Below, in pieces: positions 43,167 through 52,900 of a stretch of 64,000 bases of DNA. Location of the stretch: assembly GCA_947565425.1 (NCBI GenBank), contig CANOFW010000014.1:1-64000 (forward strand). Reading direction: 5' to 3'. This stretch comes from an uncultured Lachnospiraceae bacterium. Lineage in GTDB: Bacteria > Bacillota > Clostridia > Lachnospirales > Lachnospiraceae. The notes beneath the pieces were generated by a model that did not search any database, was not told where the DNA came from, and was given only the letters and a program-made list of their open reading frames with translations. Each line of letters starts with the position of its first letter. The first letter of the stretch is position 1. A program made the translations under genes and the position numbers.

Positions 43167-44924
43167 ATGATAAAAATTTTAAAGAAACTGGCATCGTATT
43201 ACAAACCATACATGCCTTTGTTTCTTGCGGATATGTTTTTTGCAGTGACAGGGGCAGGCGTAACGCTTGCAATTCCTTTGATTGTGCGTTATATTACCAA
43301 TGAGGTGCTTGCCCTTGGTTTTGCAGAGGCAGAAAGTAAGATTTTTTCTCTCGGTATATTGATGCTGGCGCTTGTTGCTGTAGAGTGCTTTTGTAACTAT
43401 TTTATTACGAATTTTGGGCATGTGATGGGAGCAAAAATTGAGTTCGATATGCGGGCGGAGATTTTTGCACACTACCAGAAACTGTCCTTTTCTTTTTTTA
43501 ATAATCAGAAGGTGGGGCAGCTCTTGTCGCGTATTACCAGCGACTTATTTGATATCAGTGAGCTTTTGCACCATGGGCCGGAGGATCTGGTGATTTCCTT
43601 AATCAAGATCATCGGGTCTTTTGTCATTTTAATTCAGATTGATGTGCGGCTGACATTAGTTGCGTTTGCTTTTGTGCCGGTGATGCTTGTGTATGCTGCT
43701 TATTTTAATACTAGAATGAAGCGTGCATTCAAACGTAACCGGGAGAAAATTGCAGACGTCAACAGCCAGATTGAGGATAATCTTTCCGGCATTCGCGTGG
43801 TAAAATCTTTTGCCAATGAGGAGATGGAACTGGAGAAGTTTGCAGAGGGTAACCGAGGGTTTTTGGCAGCAAAGAAGAATAGCTACTATTATATGGCGGG
43901 TTATCATTCGGGGTTAAATGCCTTGACTACCTTGATTACAATTGTCGTGTTGATTGCCGGCGCGTTAATGATTACGCATGGACAGGCGGATGTGGCAGAC
44001 CTTGTGACATTTCTTCTCTATATCAATACGTTTACTGAGCCGGTGAAAAAGTTGATTAATTTTACGGAACAGTTTCAAAATGGATATACTGGTTATGAGC
44101 GTTTTATGGAGATGATTGCCGTGCAGCCCGATATTGAGGATCGCCAGGGTGCCGTGGAGCTCGATGCTGTGAAGGGTAACATTTGTTTTGAGGATGTCTC
44201 TTTTCATTATGAGGAGAATACGGAGACGGTGCTGCATCATATCAATCTCAATGTGAAAGCAGGAGATTACGTTGCACTTGTGGGCTCTTCGGGTGCGGGC
44301 AAGAGCACGCTTTGTAATTTGATTCCGCGTTTTTACGACGTGACAGAGGGAGCGGTCAAAGTGGATGGCATAGATGTCCGCGATATTACCTTGAAAAGTC
44401 TACGCACTCAAGTTGGCATTGTGCAGCAGGACGTATACCTATTTGTGGGAACAGTGCTTGATAACATTCGTTATGGAAAGCCGAATGCTTCCAGAGAGGA
44501 GATTATTGAGGCGGCGAAAAATGCCAACGCCCATGAATTTATTATGTCTTTGCCTGATGGTTATGACACGGACATCGGTCAGCGCGGTGTGAAACTGTCC
44601 GGCGGACAGAAACAGAGGCTGTCGATTGCCAGGGTATTTTTAAAAAATCCGCCCATACTTATATTTGACGAGGCAACTTCGTCGTTAGACAACGAAAGTG
44701 AAAAAGTCGTGCAGGAGTCCCTGGAAAAACTTGCCAAGAACCGCACGACATTTGTGATAGCTCACAGACTTTCGACCATCCGTAATGCGAGGAAAATTTT
44801 AGTGCTGACTGATACCGGGATAGAGGAAGAGGGAACGCATGAGGAATTGCTTGAGAAGAATGGTATGTATGCGAAGTTGTATAGCTTACAGTTTGCGGAT
44901 GACGTAACTGAACGGTGTCGTTGA
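43167..44924 (+). CDS. ABC transporter, permease-ATPase fusion
   Basis: This 585-residue half-transporter is of the MsbA/LmrA type. Six membrane helices in the first 310 residues are followed by an ATPase with Walker A (GSSGAGKST), Q-loop (IVQQDVYLF), signature (LSGGQKQRL), Walker B (ILIFDEATSSLD) and H-loop (IAHRLST). It probably works as a homodimer exporting lipids, drugs or peptides. The ATG at 43167 follows GGAAGGG; the frame is open from a TTG at 43158. It is a single gene with no adjacent partner half. Confidence 0.93.
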   Translation: MIKILKKLASYYKPYMPLFLADMFFAVTGAGVTLAIPLIVRYITNEVLALGFAEAESKIFSLGILMLALVAVECFCNYFITNFGHVMGAKIEFDMRAEIFAHYQKLSFSFFNNQKVGQLLSRITSDLFDISELLHHGPEDLVISLIKIIGSFVILIQIDVRLTLVAFAFVPVMLVYAAYFNTRMKRAFKRNREKIADVNSQIEDNLSGIRVVKSFANEEMELEKFAEGNRGFLAAKKNSYYYMAGYHSGLNALTTLITIVVLIAGALMITHGQADVADLVTFLLYINTFTEPVKKLINFTEQFQNGYTGYERFMEMIAVQPDIEDRQGAVELDAVKGNICFEDVSFHYEENTETVLHHINLNVKAGDYVALVGSSGAGKSTLCNLIPRFYDVTEGAVKVDGIDVRDITLKSLRTQVGIVQQDVYLFVGTVLDNIRYGKPNASREEIIEAAKNANAHEFIMSLPDGYDTDIGQRGVKLSGGQKQRLSIARVFLKNPPILIFDEATSSLDNESEKVVQESLEKLAKNRTTFVIAHRLSTIRNARKILVLTDTGIEEEGTHEELLEKNGMYAKLYSLQFADDVTERCR

Positions 44925-44954
44925 CAGGATAGAAGATAGGAGAAAAGAAAGTTT

Positions 44955-45860
44955 ATGGAGATATTGTTTCGGAAAATAGAACTGGAAGATCAAGCATTAC
45001 TCACCGGCTATTTAAAGCAGAAGCCATACCGAAGCTGTGATTTGGTTTTTGCCAATATTTATTTGTGGAGCAGGAAATATCGCACGGAATTTGCAATTGT
45101 GGAAGATACGCTGGTATTTTGCGGTTATCAGGAGGACGGTGCGCCGAGTATTACGTTCCCCATTGGGGAGGAGGCGCAAATTCGCAAGGCATTGGATGTA
45201 ATGTTTTCATGGTTTACGGAACAGCAGGCGCAGTTTCATATGCATCTGGTGCAGGAAAAAGAGTTTGAACAATTAGAAACATGGTATCCAAAGAAGTTGC
45301 AGATTGCGTATAATCGGGACGCGGCAGATTATGTGTATGAGGCGGACAAGCTGATAAGTCTCGCCGGTAAGAAGCTTCACGGTAAGCGCAATCATATCAA
45401 TCGTTTCAAGGAGGCTAATCCAGATTGGCTTTACGAACCCATAACAGCGGAAAATGTAGAGCAATGTTTCCAGATGGCCTTGAAATGGCGTGAGGAAATG
45501 CAGTGTGAATATGACGTAGAAAAGCGAGATGAGATGTGCGTGACTTTGAATGCCTTGCGCTTGATGGAAGAACTAAAGTTGCAGGGCGGGCTGCTGCGTT
45601 TAGAGCCGGGCGGAGAGGTCATTGCCTTTAGCATTGGAGAACCGTTAAACCCCGATACGTTTGTTGTTCATATTGAGAAGGCATTTGCCGAAATACAAGG
45701 TGCGTATCCCATGATAAATCAGCAGTTTGCAGAACATGTGGCAGCAGAGTTTCAGTATGTGAACCGCGAGGAGGATACCGGCGTGGAAGGACTTCGCAAG
45801 GCAAAGCTTTCTTACCGCCCGGCATTTCTGGTGGAAAAAGGAATTGTCACGTTAAAATAA
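44955..45860 (+). CDS. DUF2156 (GNAT-like) protein
   Basis: This 301-residue protein resembles the DUF2156 family, a double GNAT-like fold related to the catalytic part of lysyl-phosphatidylglycerol synthases and FemABX enzymes. Recognisable parts are YRSCDLVFANIYLWS, the KKLHGKRNHINRFKEANPDW segment and QGAYPMINQQFAEHV near the C-terminus. It is cytoplasmic with no membrane helices. It may transfer an aminoacyl or acyl group to a small molecule or lipid; the substrate is unknown. It follows the ABC exporter by 30 bases. Confidence 0.82.
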   Translation: MEILFRKIELEDQALLTGYLKQKPYRSCDLVFANIYLWSRKYRTEFAIVEDTLVFCGYQEDGAPSITFPIGEEAQIRKALDVMFSWFTEQQAQFHMHLVQEKEFEQLETWYPKKLQIAYNRDAADYVYEADKLISLAGKKLHGKRNHINRFKEANPDWLYEPITAENVEQCFQMALKWREEMQCEYDVEKRDEMCVTLNALRLMEELKLQGGLLRLEPGGEVIAFSIGEPLNPDTFVVHIEKAFAEIQGAYPMINQQFAEHVAAEFQYVNREEDTGVEGLRKAKLSYRPAFLVEKGIVTLK

Positions 45861-45919
45861 GCATATGAGATAGAAGCAAAGAAAATCTAATATTAAAATA
45901 AGTGTATGAGATGGAAGCA
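45852..45919. repeat. 27-bp imperfect direct repeat
   Basis: Bases 45852-45878 and 45893-45919 match at 24 of 27 positions (TTAAAATAAG...GAAGCA). The first copy contains the last codons and stop of the DUF2156 gene; the second lies just before the GTPase ribosome site. A small tandem duplication is the likely origin. Confidence 0.55.
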
Positions 45920-45932
45920 GGAGGAATGAAAC

Positions 45933-47060
45933 ATGACAAAGATTGATATTATTTCCGGTTTTTTGGGTGCAGGAAAGACGACATTCATCAAGAAAATGTT
46001 AGAGGACGTCTTTCAGGGAGAAAAGATTGTATTGATTGAGAATGAATTTGGCGAGATTGGGATTGACGGAGGATTTCTAAAAGATTCCGGTATTGAAATC
46101 AGCGAGCTCAACTCCGGCTGTATTTGTTGTTCCCTGGTCGGTGATTTTGGCAAAAATCTGCGGGAAGTGATGGAGCGTTTTCATCCAGATCGTATTTTAA
46201 TTGAGCCGTCTGGTGTGGGCAAGCTGTCGGATGTAATGAAGTCTGTGCAGGAAGTGGAGGCAGAGAATGAGGTAAAATTAAACGGCAGAATTACCGTTGT
46301 CAATACGCCAAAGGCGACCAAACAGATGAAAGCGTTTGGCGAGTTCTTTAATAATCAGATCGAGTATGCAACGGTGGTGGTATTGAGCCGCACGCAGAAT
46401 GTGAAGCCGGAGCAGACCGAAGTTGTTGCCGCAGCAATTCGAGAGAAGAATCCCAAGGCAGCAATTATTACCACGCCGTGGGATGACATTGACGGAAAAC
46501 AGATATATAAGGTGATTGAGCAGCAGAAGACGATGGAAGAAGAATTACTGGAGGAGCAAAAGCATCATCACGAACATGAACATTGCGAGCATGAGCACCA
46601 TCACGAGCATGAGCATTGCGAGCATGAGCATCATCACGAACATGAGCACCATCACGAGCATGAACATCACGAACATGAGCACCATCACGAACATGAACAT
46701 CATCACGAGCATGAGGAGGATTGTACTTGCGGCTGCCACGAGCATGAGCACCATCACGAGCATGGGCATCACCATCATCATGCAGACGAAATTTTCACAA
46801 GCTGGGGAAAGGAAACGCCGCATGTGTTTGCGCGTGAGACGATTGAACATGCGTTGAAAGCGTTCTGTGACACAGAAGATTATGGTACGATTTTGCGCGC
46901 CAAGGGGATTGTGCCCTGTGAGGATGGAACATGGATTTACTTTGATATGGTGGACGGAGAGTATGATCTGCGTACCGGGGAAGCGGATTATACCGGGCGG
47001 CTTTGCGTGATCGGCACAGATGTGGAAGAGGAAAAATTGCTGGAGTTGTTTGGAATTTAA
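45933..47060 (+). CDS. G3E (CobW/COG0523) GTPase with long His-rich region
   Basis: This 375-residue metallochaperone GTPase has the P-loop GFLGAGKTT, the metal-binding SGCICCSL motif (near residue 64), an NKxD-like SRTQ region and a C-terminal CobW_C domain (about 285-375). Between about residues 208 and 285 lies a run of His/Glu built from repeated HEHHHEHEH units with a few Cys, suited to buffering Zn or Ni. Family members deliver Zn or other metals to enzymes under scarcity. A second G3E gene follows. The His-rich tract is a DNA tandem repeat (46561-46790) and may vary in length between strains. No Zur-type site was identified upstream. Confidence 0.92.
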   Translation: MTKIDIISGFLGAGKTTFIKKMLEDVFQGEKIVLIENEFGEIGIDGGFLKDSGIEISELNSGCICCSLVGDFGKNLREVMERFHPDRILIEPSGVGKLSDVMKSVQEVEAENEVKLNGRITVVNTPKATKQMKAFGEFFNNQIEYATVVVLSRTQNVKPEQTEVVAAAIREKNPKAAIITTPWDDIDGKQIYKVIEQQKTMEEELLEEQKHHHEHEHCEHEHHHEHEHCEHEHHHEHEHHHEHEHHEHEHHHEHEHHHEHEEDCTCGCHEHEHHHEHGHHHHHADEIFTSWGKETPHVFARETIEHALKAFCDTEDYGTILRAKGIVPCEDGTWIYFDMVDGEYDLRTGEADYTGRLCVIGTDVEEEKLLELFGI

Positions 47061-47119
47061 TCTCGTCGGAGAAGACTCTCACTTCTAAAAGTGGTGAGTA
47101 AAACAAATTTATTTCAGTG

Positions 47120-47141
47120 CAAGAACGCGACGGCGTTCTTG
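47120..47141 (+). terminator. Perfect 9-bp hairpin between the two GTPase genes
   Basis: CAAGAACGC and GCGTTCTTG pair around GACG; a second hairpin (about 47077-47098) precedes it. A short T-rich stretch but no long T-run follows, so it may be a weak terminator or an RNA processing structure. Confidence 0.4.
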
Positions 47142-47184
47142 ATTATTAAATTGATTTCCATGGGAAGAGAAAGGTTGTGATCAT

Positions 47185-48132
47185 ATGGATATGGAGATTC
47201 CGGTATATTTATTTTCCGGCTTTATGGACAGCGGAAAGAGTTCTCTGATTCGGGAGACATTAATTGAGGGAGATTTTGGCGAGGGCGGCAGGACGCTTCT
47301 GATTCTCTGTGAAGATGGCGAAGTGGAATTTGAGGAAACGGAGCTTGAGAAAGTCAATGCCAGGATGGTAATGATTGAGGAGGAAGCGTCCTTTACGCCG
47401 GCAAAGTTGAAGGAATTACAGATTGCCTATCAGCCCGATCAGGTATTTATCGAGTACAACGGAACGTGGCAGATGGCGACATTTCTGGAAATGGATTTGC
47501 CGAAAGACTGGATTCTTGTACAGTCGCTTGCTACGGTAGACGCTACGACGTTTGAGATGTATCTGACGAATATGCGCGCGATGATTATGGAGCAACTCTT
47601 TGCGGCGGATGTGGTGATTATCAACCGCTGCGACGAGGATACGCCCAAGGGTAAGTTCCGCCGCGCGATTAAGGCATTGAATCGCAAGGCGCAGATTGCC
47701 TACGAGCGAGCGGACGGTACGATTGATGAGAACGATATGGAGGAATTGCCCTACGATTTGAACCAGGAAATCATAGATATCACAGATATGGATTACGGTA
47801 TCTGGTATATGGACGCTTTAGATGATCCCAGGAAATATGAGGGCAAGAAGGTGCGGTTCCTGGCGCTTGTTTACCGTCCGCAGAAGATGAAAAAAGATGT
47901 TCTGGTGCCCGGGCGTTTTGCTATGACTTGCTGTGTGGATGATATTACGTTTATCGGGTTCAAATGCAAATACAGCAAGGCAGCAGAGATTGCTCATAAG
48001 TCTTGGGTTACGGTGACTGCGGAGATGAAAACGGAATTTGCACTGGAATATAAAGGAAAAGGACCGGTTTTGTATGCCCTGGATGTGCAGCCGGCTGAGA
48101 AACCGGAGGACGAGTTGATTTATTTTAGTTGA
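47185..48132 (+). CDS. G3E GTPase fused to a DUF1980-like C-terminal domain
   Basis: This 315-residue protein has a P-loop SGFMDSGKSSLI (about residue 11), then switch and Walker B regions (DQVFIEYNGTW) and a base-recognition INRCDED motif near 152, as in CobW proteins. The CxCC metal motif of true COG0523 proteins is missing. The C-terminal 110 residues (GKKVRFLALVYRPQKMKKDVL, GRFAMTCCVDDITFIGFKCK) look like the OB-type domain of the TIGR03943/DUF1980 proteins that are often encoded beside CobW genes. The fusion suggests one protein doing both jobs in metal handling. It lies 125 bases after the His-rich GTPase. Confidence 0.8.
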   Translation: MDMEIPVYLFSGFMDSGKSSLIRETLIEGDFGEGGRTLLILCEDGEVEFEETELEKVNARMVMIEEEASFTPAKLKELQIAYQPDQVFIEYNGTWQMATFLEMDLPKDWILVQSLATVDATTFEMYLTNMRAMIMEQLFAADVVIINRCDEDTPKGKFRRAIKALNRKAQIAYERADGTIDENDMEELPYDLNQEIIDITDMDYGIWYMDALDDPRKYEGKKVRFLALVYRPQKMKKDVLVPGRFAMTCCVDDITFIGFKCKYSKAAEIAHKSWVTVTAEMKTEFALEYKGKGPVLYALDVQPAEKPEDELIYFS

Positions 48133-48156
48133 TTGTTAGTTGCGAAAGGAGAGGGA

Positions 48157-49293
48157 ATGATTATGGTTTACAAGGAGTTTCAGGATTTAAAATTATCTGC
48201 TTTGGGCATGGGCGCGATGCGTCTTCCGGTTATTAATGGCAGGGACGCAGACATTGATGAGGAGAAGACTGCACAGATGGTCGCGTATGCCATGGAACAG
48301 GGCGTCAATTATTATGACACTGCCTGGGGGTATCACAATGGCAACTCGGAGCTTGTGATGGGCAGGGTTCTTAACAAATATCCACGGGAAAAGTATTACC
48401 TTGCCACGAAGTTTCCGGGCTATGACCTCTCCAACATGGACAAAGTGGAGGAGATTTTTGAGCGGCAGCTTGAAAAATGTGGGGTTACTTATTTTGATTT
48501 TTATTTGTTTCACAATGTCTGTGAGATGAACATAGATGCGTATCTCGATGAGAAGTACCATATTTTTGAATATTTAATGGAGCAGAAAGAGAAAGGGCGC
48601 ATTCATCATCTAGGATTTTCCGCACATGGAAACTGTGAGGTGATGCGGCGATTCCTGGAAGCTTATGGCGAGCATATGGAGTTCTGCCAGATTCAGTTGA
48701 ATTGGCTGGACTGGTCTTTTCAGGATGCGAAAGCGAAAGTGGAGCTGCTCTCGGAGTACAAGATTCCCGTGTGGGTGATGGAGCCGTTGCGCGGTGGAAG
48801 ATTGTGTAATCTACAGAAAGAAGAAGTGGATAAAATAAAAGCCCTTCGTCCACAGGAGACAGCCGCTGGTATGGCGTTTCGCTTCTTACAGTCATTGCCG
48901 GAAGTCGTGGTAACGCTTTCTGGTATGTCTAACTTTGAACAGTTAAAAGAAAATGTTGAAACTTTTTCTAAGGAAGAACCTCTTAATCAGGAGGAGTTTG
49001 CTACCTTACAGCAGATTGCAGCAGATATGTTAAAGACAAAGACCGTTCCCTGTACCTCCTGCCATTACTGTGTGAGCCATTGTCCCAAGGGGCTTGATAT
49101 TCCATCGCTGCTGGGGCTATACAACGAGCACAGCTATACGGAAGGCGGATTTATCGCTCCGATGGCACTGATGGCTGTGCCGGAAGAAAAGAAACCCAAC
49201 GCCTGTGTAGGGTGCCGCAGTTGTGAGGCGGTATGTCCGCAGCAGATTAAGATTTCGGAGGCGATGGCGGATTTTGTAAAAAGGATGCAGTAA
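48157..49293 (+). CDS. Aldo/keto reductase with C-terminal 4Fe-4S motifs
   Basis: This 378-residue cytoplasmic oxidoreductase has an aldo/keto reductase barrel: catalytic Tyr and Asp in NYYDTAWGYHNG, Lys in YLATKFPG and His in FYLFHNV. A ferredoxin-like end carries CTSCHYCVSHCPKGLDIP and CVGCRSCEAVCPQQI. This two-part type is common in Clostridia and may couple NADPH or ferredoxin chemistry to a carbonyl substrate. The start at 48157 follows AAAGGAGAGG; TTG at 48133 is less likely. It follows the GTPase gene by 24 bases. Confidence 0.92.
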   Translation: MIMVYKEFQDLKLSALGMGAMRLPVINGRDADIDEEKTAQMVAYAMEQGVNYYDTAWGYHNGNSELVMGRVLNKYPREKYYLATKFPGYDLSNMDKVEEIFERQLEKCGVTYFDFYLFHNVCEMNIDAYLDEKYHIFEYLMEQKEKGRIHHLGFSAHGNCEVMRRFLEAYGEHMEFCQIQLNWLDWSFQDAKAKVELLSEYKIPVWVMEPLRGGRLCNLQKEEVDKIKALRPQETAAGMAFRFLQSLPEVVVTLSGMSNFEQLKENVETFSKEEPLNQEEFATLQQIAADMLKTKTVPCTSCHYCVSHCPKGLDIPSLLGLYNEHSYTEGGFIAPMALMAVPEEKKPNACVGCRSCEAVCPQQIKISEAMADFVKRMQ

Positions 49294-49364
49294 TTTTGAG
49301 GTAACAATTCAGCCATTGCCAAACGTATGGGCAAAGCTGTAACCTTTAGAAAGGAGGATTCCGT

Positions 49365-49937
49365 ATGGAAGCATTGAAAATAGAAGAACTGGAAAAAGAG
49401 GAAATTTATACGATTGATGATATTTATGCGCTGCCTGATGGGAAGCGAGCAGAATTGATAGACGGCAAGATTTACGATATGGAGCCTCCCGGTTGGACGC
49501 ATCAAAAGACGCTTGGGTTTTTATATAATGAAATTTGTAATTATATTAATAGAAACGATGGAAAATGCCAGGTTCTTCTAGCGCCGTTTGCCGTATTTTT
49601 AAATAAGGATAAGACGAATTATGTGGAGCCGGACATATCCATAATCTGCGATGCGGAAAAGCTGGACGAGAAGGGCTGCCATGGCGCGCCGGATTGGGCG
49701 ATTGAGATTGTGTCGCTGTCCAGCAGGCGTATGGACTATTATATCAAGCTGTTTAAGTACCGCAGCGCGGGAGTGCGTGAGTATTGGATTGTAGACCCCA
49801 TCAAGCAGCGGGTCACGGTCCATCATTTTGAGAAAGAGGATGGAGAGGAGTATGCGTTTGGGGAAGAAGTGCCGGTGGGGATTTTTGCGGATTTTTCCAT
49901 TAAAGTAGGCGTCCCATTGGAAGCAAAGGATTACTAG
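49365..49937 (+). CDS. Uma2-family PD-(D/E)XK nuclease-fold protein
   Basis: This 190-residue cytoplasmic protein carries the Uma2 (DUF820) pattern: ELIDGKIYDMEPPGWTHQ near the N-terminus, the VEPDISIICD strand with the Asp, and the WAIEIVS strand with the Glu. The VREYWIVDP segment is also conserved. The fold is that of restriction-endonuclease-like enzymes, but the function of the family is unproven. AAAGGAGG precedes the ATG. It lies between the reductase and a secreted enzyme and shows no link to either. Confidence 0.85.
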   Translation: MEALKIEELEKEEIYTIDDIYALPDGKRAELIDGKIYDMEPPGWTHQKTLGFLYNEICNYINRNDGKCQVLLAPFAVFLNKDKTNYVEPDISIICDAEKLDEKGCHGAPDWAIEIVSLSSRRMDYYIKLFKYRSAGVREYWIVDPIKQRVTVHHFEKEDGEEYAFGEEVPVGIFADFSIKVGVPLEAKDY

Positions 49938-49962
49938 GATGAAATAAAAAAGGAGCAAGGAT

Positions 49963-52900
49963 ATGGGAAAAGGTAGCAGGATGAAAAGAATAATTTCCAT
50001 ATGGTTGTGCTTTTGCCTGGCGATAGCGGCGGCATTTTCTATGGGGGAGAATCTTATATCAGCAGAAGCAGCGCAGGCAAGTTTGCCGGCATTATTGGCG
50101 AGTTACCCGCTGCTTACGGATTTGAAGGATGTTTCGGGGAATGGGCGTGACGGAAAAGCGGTGGGAAATCTTCGCTATTACAATGGGCTTACCTTTCCAG
50201 GAAACAACGACAGCAGTACGAATTATGCCGAGCTGCCACAAGGGATGTTGGATGGACAGGATACGCTGACGATTTCTGTTTGGTTGAAAAACCGTACGGG
50301 TAAAGGCAATTATGCGGCACTATCGTTTTGCTCTCCTACAGAAGAGGGGGCTAATTCTCCTAATTACTGGCTTTTTGTTCCCTCAAATCCCGATGGGGTG
50401 TTTAAGAATGTTTTTACAAATAGTGTAAATGGGAAGGAACCGTACCGCACGGAAGTTGGCGTAACGGAGGGAGACACGACAGAGTTTGAGCGCAAGTGGG
50501 CACAGTATACGATGGTGCTTACAGCAGACAGTATTTCTTCTTACCTGAACGGAAAATTGGTGGGCACGGCGGAAAAGTCGCGGACGACAACGGATTTTGG
50601 AGAGAATCTTCTCGTATACCTTGGCAGGTCCGGCTATGCGAAAGATCAGGCATTTGCAGGCTCCATGAAGGATTTGCGCATTTACGACGGTGTTTTGACG
50701 CCGACGCAGATTCAAACAGCGTATGAGGCTGCGAGTGCAGTCTATGATTCTGAAAATGAGAGTACGAAAAACGAGCCGGCTGGAATCACGGAATATAGAC
50801 CTCAGATTCGCAGAGAGATAGACTCCTCCTCTGGGTTAAGCCATCCGGGTATCGGCATGTCTGCCGATCAACTTGAGACTATGCAGCGTCATGTGCGCGC
50901 GGGGGATGAACCTTGGCTTAGTGGCTATGGCGCGTTGATAAATAATGCTAAGGCGGCGTTAAATCCAAGACTTTTCTTTCAGGCAGATAATGATATTTTT
51001 ATTCATATTCCGGGTCCCTGGGCGATGGAGGGCTACAGCAATCCAGGAGAGTTTGTCTCCCAGCGATGCCAGATGGACAGTTTGACGGCGGCGCACCAGG
51101 CGTTGATGTGGTATATTACCGGTAATGAGCAGTACCGCAGGAATGTATTTGCGATTCTGGACAATTTTGCCCTCGTGGAATCGGCGGTTGACCATACGGA
51201 TTTCCGCTTTGGGGACGTTGTCTATAACCTCTGTTTTGCAGCGGAAATCCTGCGCTATACGGAGTGCGATAACGAAGAATTGCAGTGGACGCAGGAAGAT
51301 ACGGACAAGTTGATGGGATTTATGAATATTGTGCATAAGTTCTATGACGCAACTTGGTTCTGGATGAATCAGCACAGCTTTAATGTGTTGGGAATGATGG
51401 GTGAATCCATATTTACCAATGACGCCGACATGTATGGAAAGGCTGTGGAGCGTACACTTGTCAATACGGAAGGCGAACATGGCGGGAGAAATGGTTCTGT
51501 CAAATACCAGATTCGCAAGGTAGAAAAGAATGACCTGACTGGCGAAATATTGAAAGAGCCGAATATTCAGTTGATGGAGATGGGGCGTGACCAGGGACAT
51601 GCCTACGGCAATTTAGGTGGACTTTCCGAGCTGGTGGCGAGCATTTATGCCCAGGGAACGTTGGTCGACCCGGAGGAGGGAACGATATCGACGGCGGCAA
51701 ATGCGGTCAATCCTTTTGAATTCCAGGATGATCGTCTGTTAGCGGGAGCCTCTTATGTGGCAAAGTATCATCTAGGTTATGAGGTGACTTGGATTCCGGC
51801 AGACAGCGGCGTGAGCTCTTCTTCGCCAAATGGTATTTATAAGTTTATCAACGGTTATCCCTGGAAGGGTAATCTCATGAATTATTATGGCATTGTCTAT
51901 AATTATTATAAATACATTGCCAAGGCGGATATGGACCAGGAAAAATACCGCTATGTGGCGTATGCCTATGAGAGCATTATGCCGGAAGGACCGTCTGGTG
52001 ATTTTATCGGACTTTCCACACTCATGTTTACGCCCGAGGCGGCAGCGGCAGATGGAATTTCTCGTAAAAAAGATTTCAGTGGCGATACAGAGACTATTAG
52101 CCAAACGGAATATTTCTCTGCGCTTCGCAGAGGAACTGCCGAGGTTATGACAGAGGGTGAGACCACTTTTGTGAGAGCGAACGCCGCAGGCGCAGGCACG
52201 GAGTTTGTGGTTCACCATTTTGGTTATCCGAGGAAAGGGCTTGTAGCATTAAAAGTCAGAAGTAATGGCGATGCGCATATTCGTCTGGGATGTCAGGAGG
52301 CAGACCATGACCCGGCGGCAGTATTTGAAGTACACAATACGGATGGAAAGTGGCAGACAGTGTTCTATGACTTGTCAAAGTCGGAGAATACAGCGGCAAG
52401 TATGGTATATTACACGATTACCGGGAACGCTACCCAAGTGGATATGGATTATCTGGAATTCGATCCAGCACAGACGGTTCCCCAAATCCGTGAGCTTCAC
52501 CACGACAGCGATGTTTTGTCACAGACGCAGAAAAATGGAACTGTCAAGGAATACGTTGCCGTGGGAGAGAAATATCAGGCAAAGATTGTACTTAACGATG
52601 CGGCGGAAGGCGTTGTTTATGGCGTCCAGGGCTTGCCGCAAAACGCTTCCATGGATAAAACCAGCGGGGTGTTAGAATGGATACCGGGAGTAAGTCAGGC
52701 AGGAAAAGAATTTACTTTGCACTATCAGGTCGAAAAAAATGGCGCGGTTTCTTATTGTAGCAGGAAAGTTTATGTCTATGATACCGTTTACGGTTTATTA
52801 GAAGAATGTGTAAAAGATGTTGCCAGTGGGAATTATGAGAAGCAATCGGCGGAACAATTTAAGAATGCGTATGCAGCGGCGCTCGCTGAGGGCAAGCGTT

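Noticed and set aside
46561..46790. Tandem short repeats that look CRISPR-like
   Set aside because: They are in frame, code for His/Glu runs inside a GTPase gene, have no unique spacers, and no cas genes are near.
46545..46850. Minus-strand hydrophobic frame opposite the His-rich tract (Met/Val/Leu repeats)
   Set aside because: It is the reverse of His/Glu codons, which always gives Met/Val/Leu; there is no start signal.
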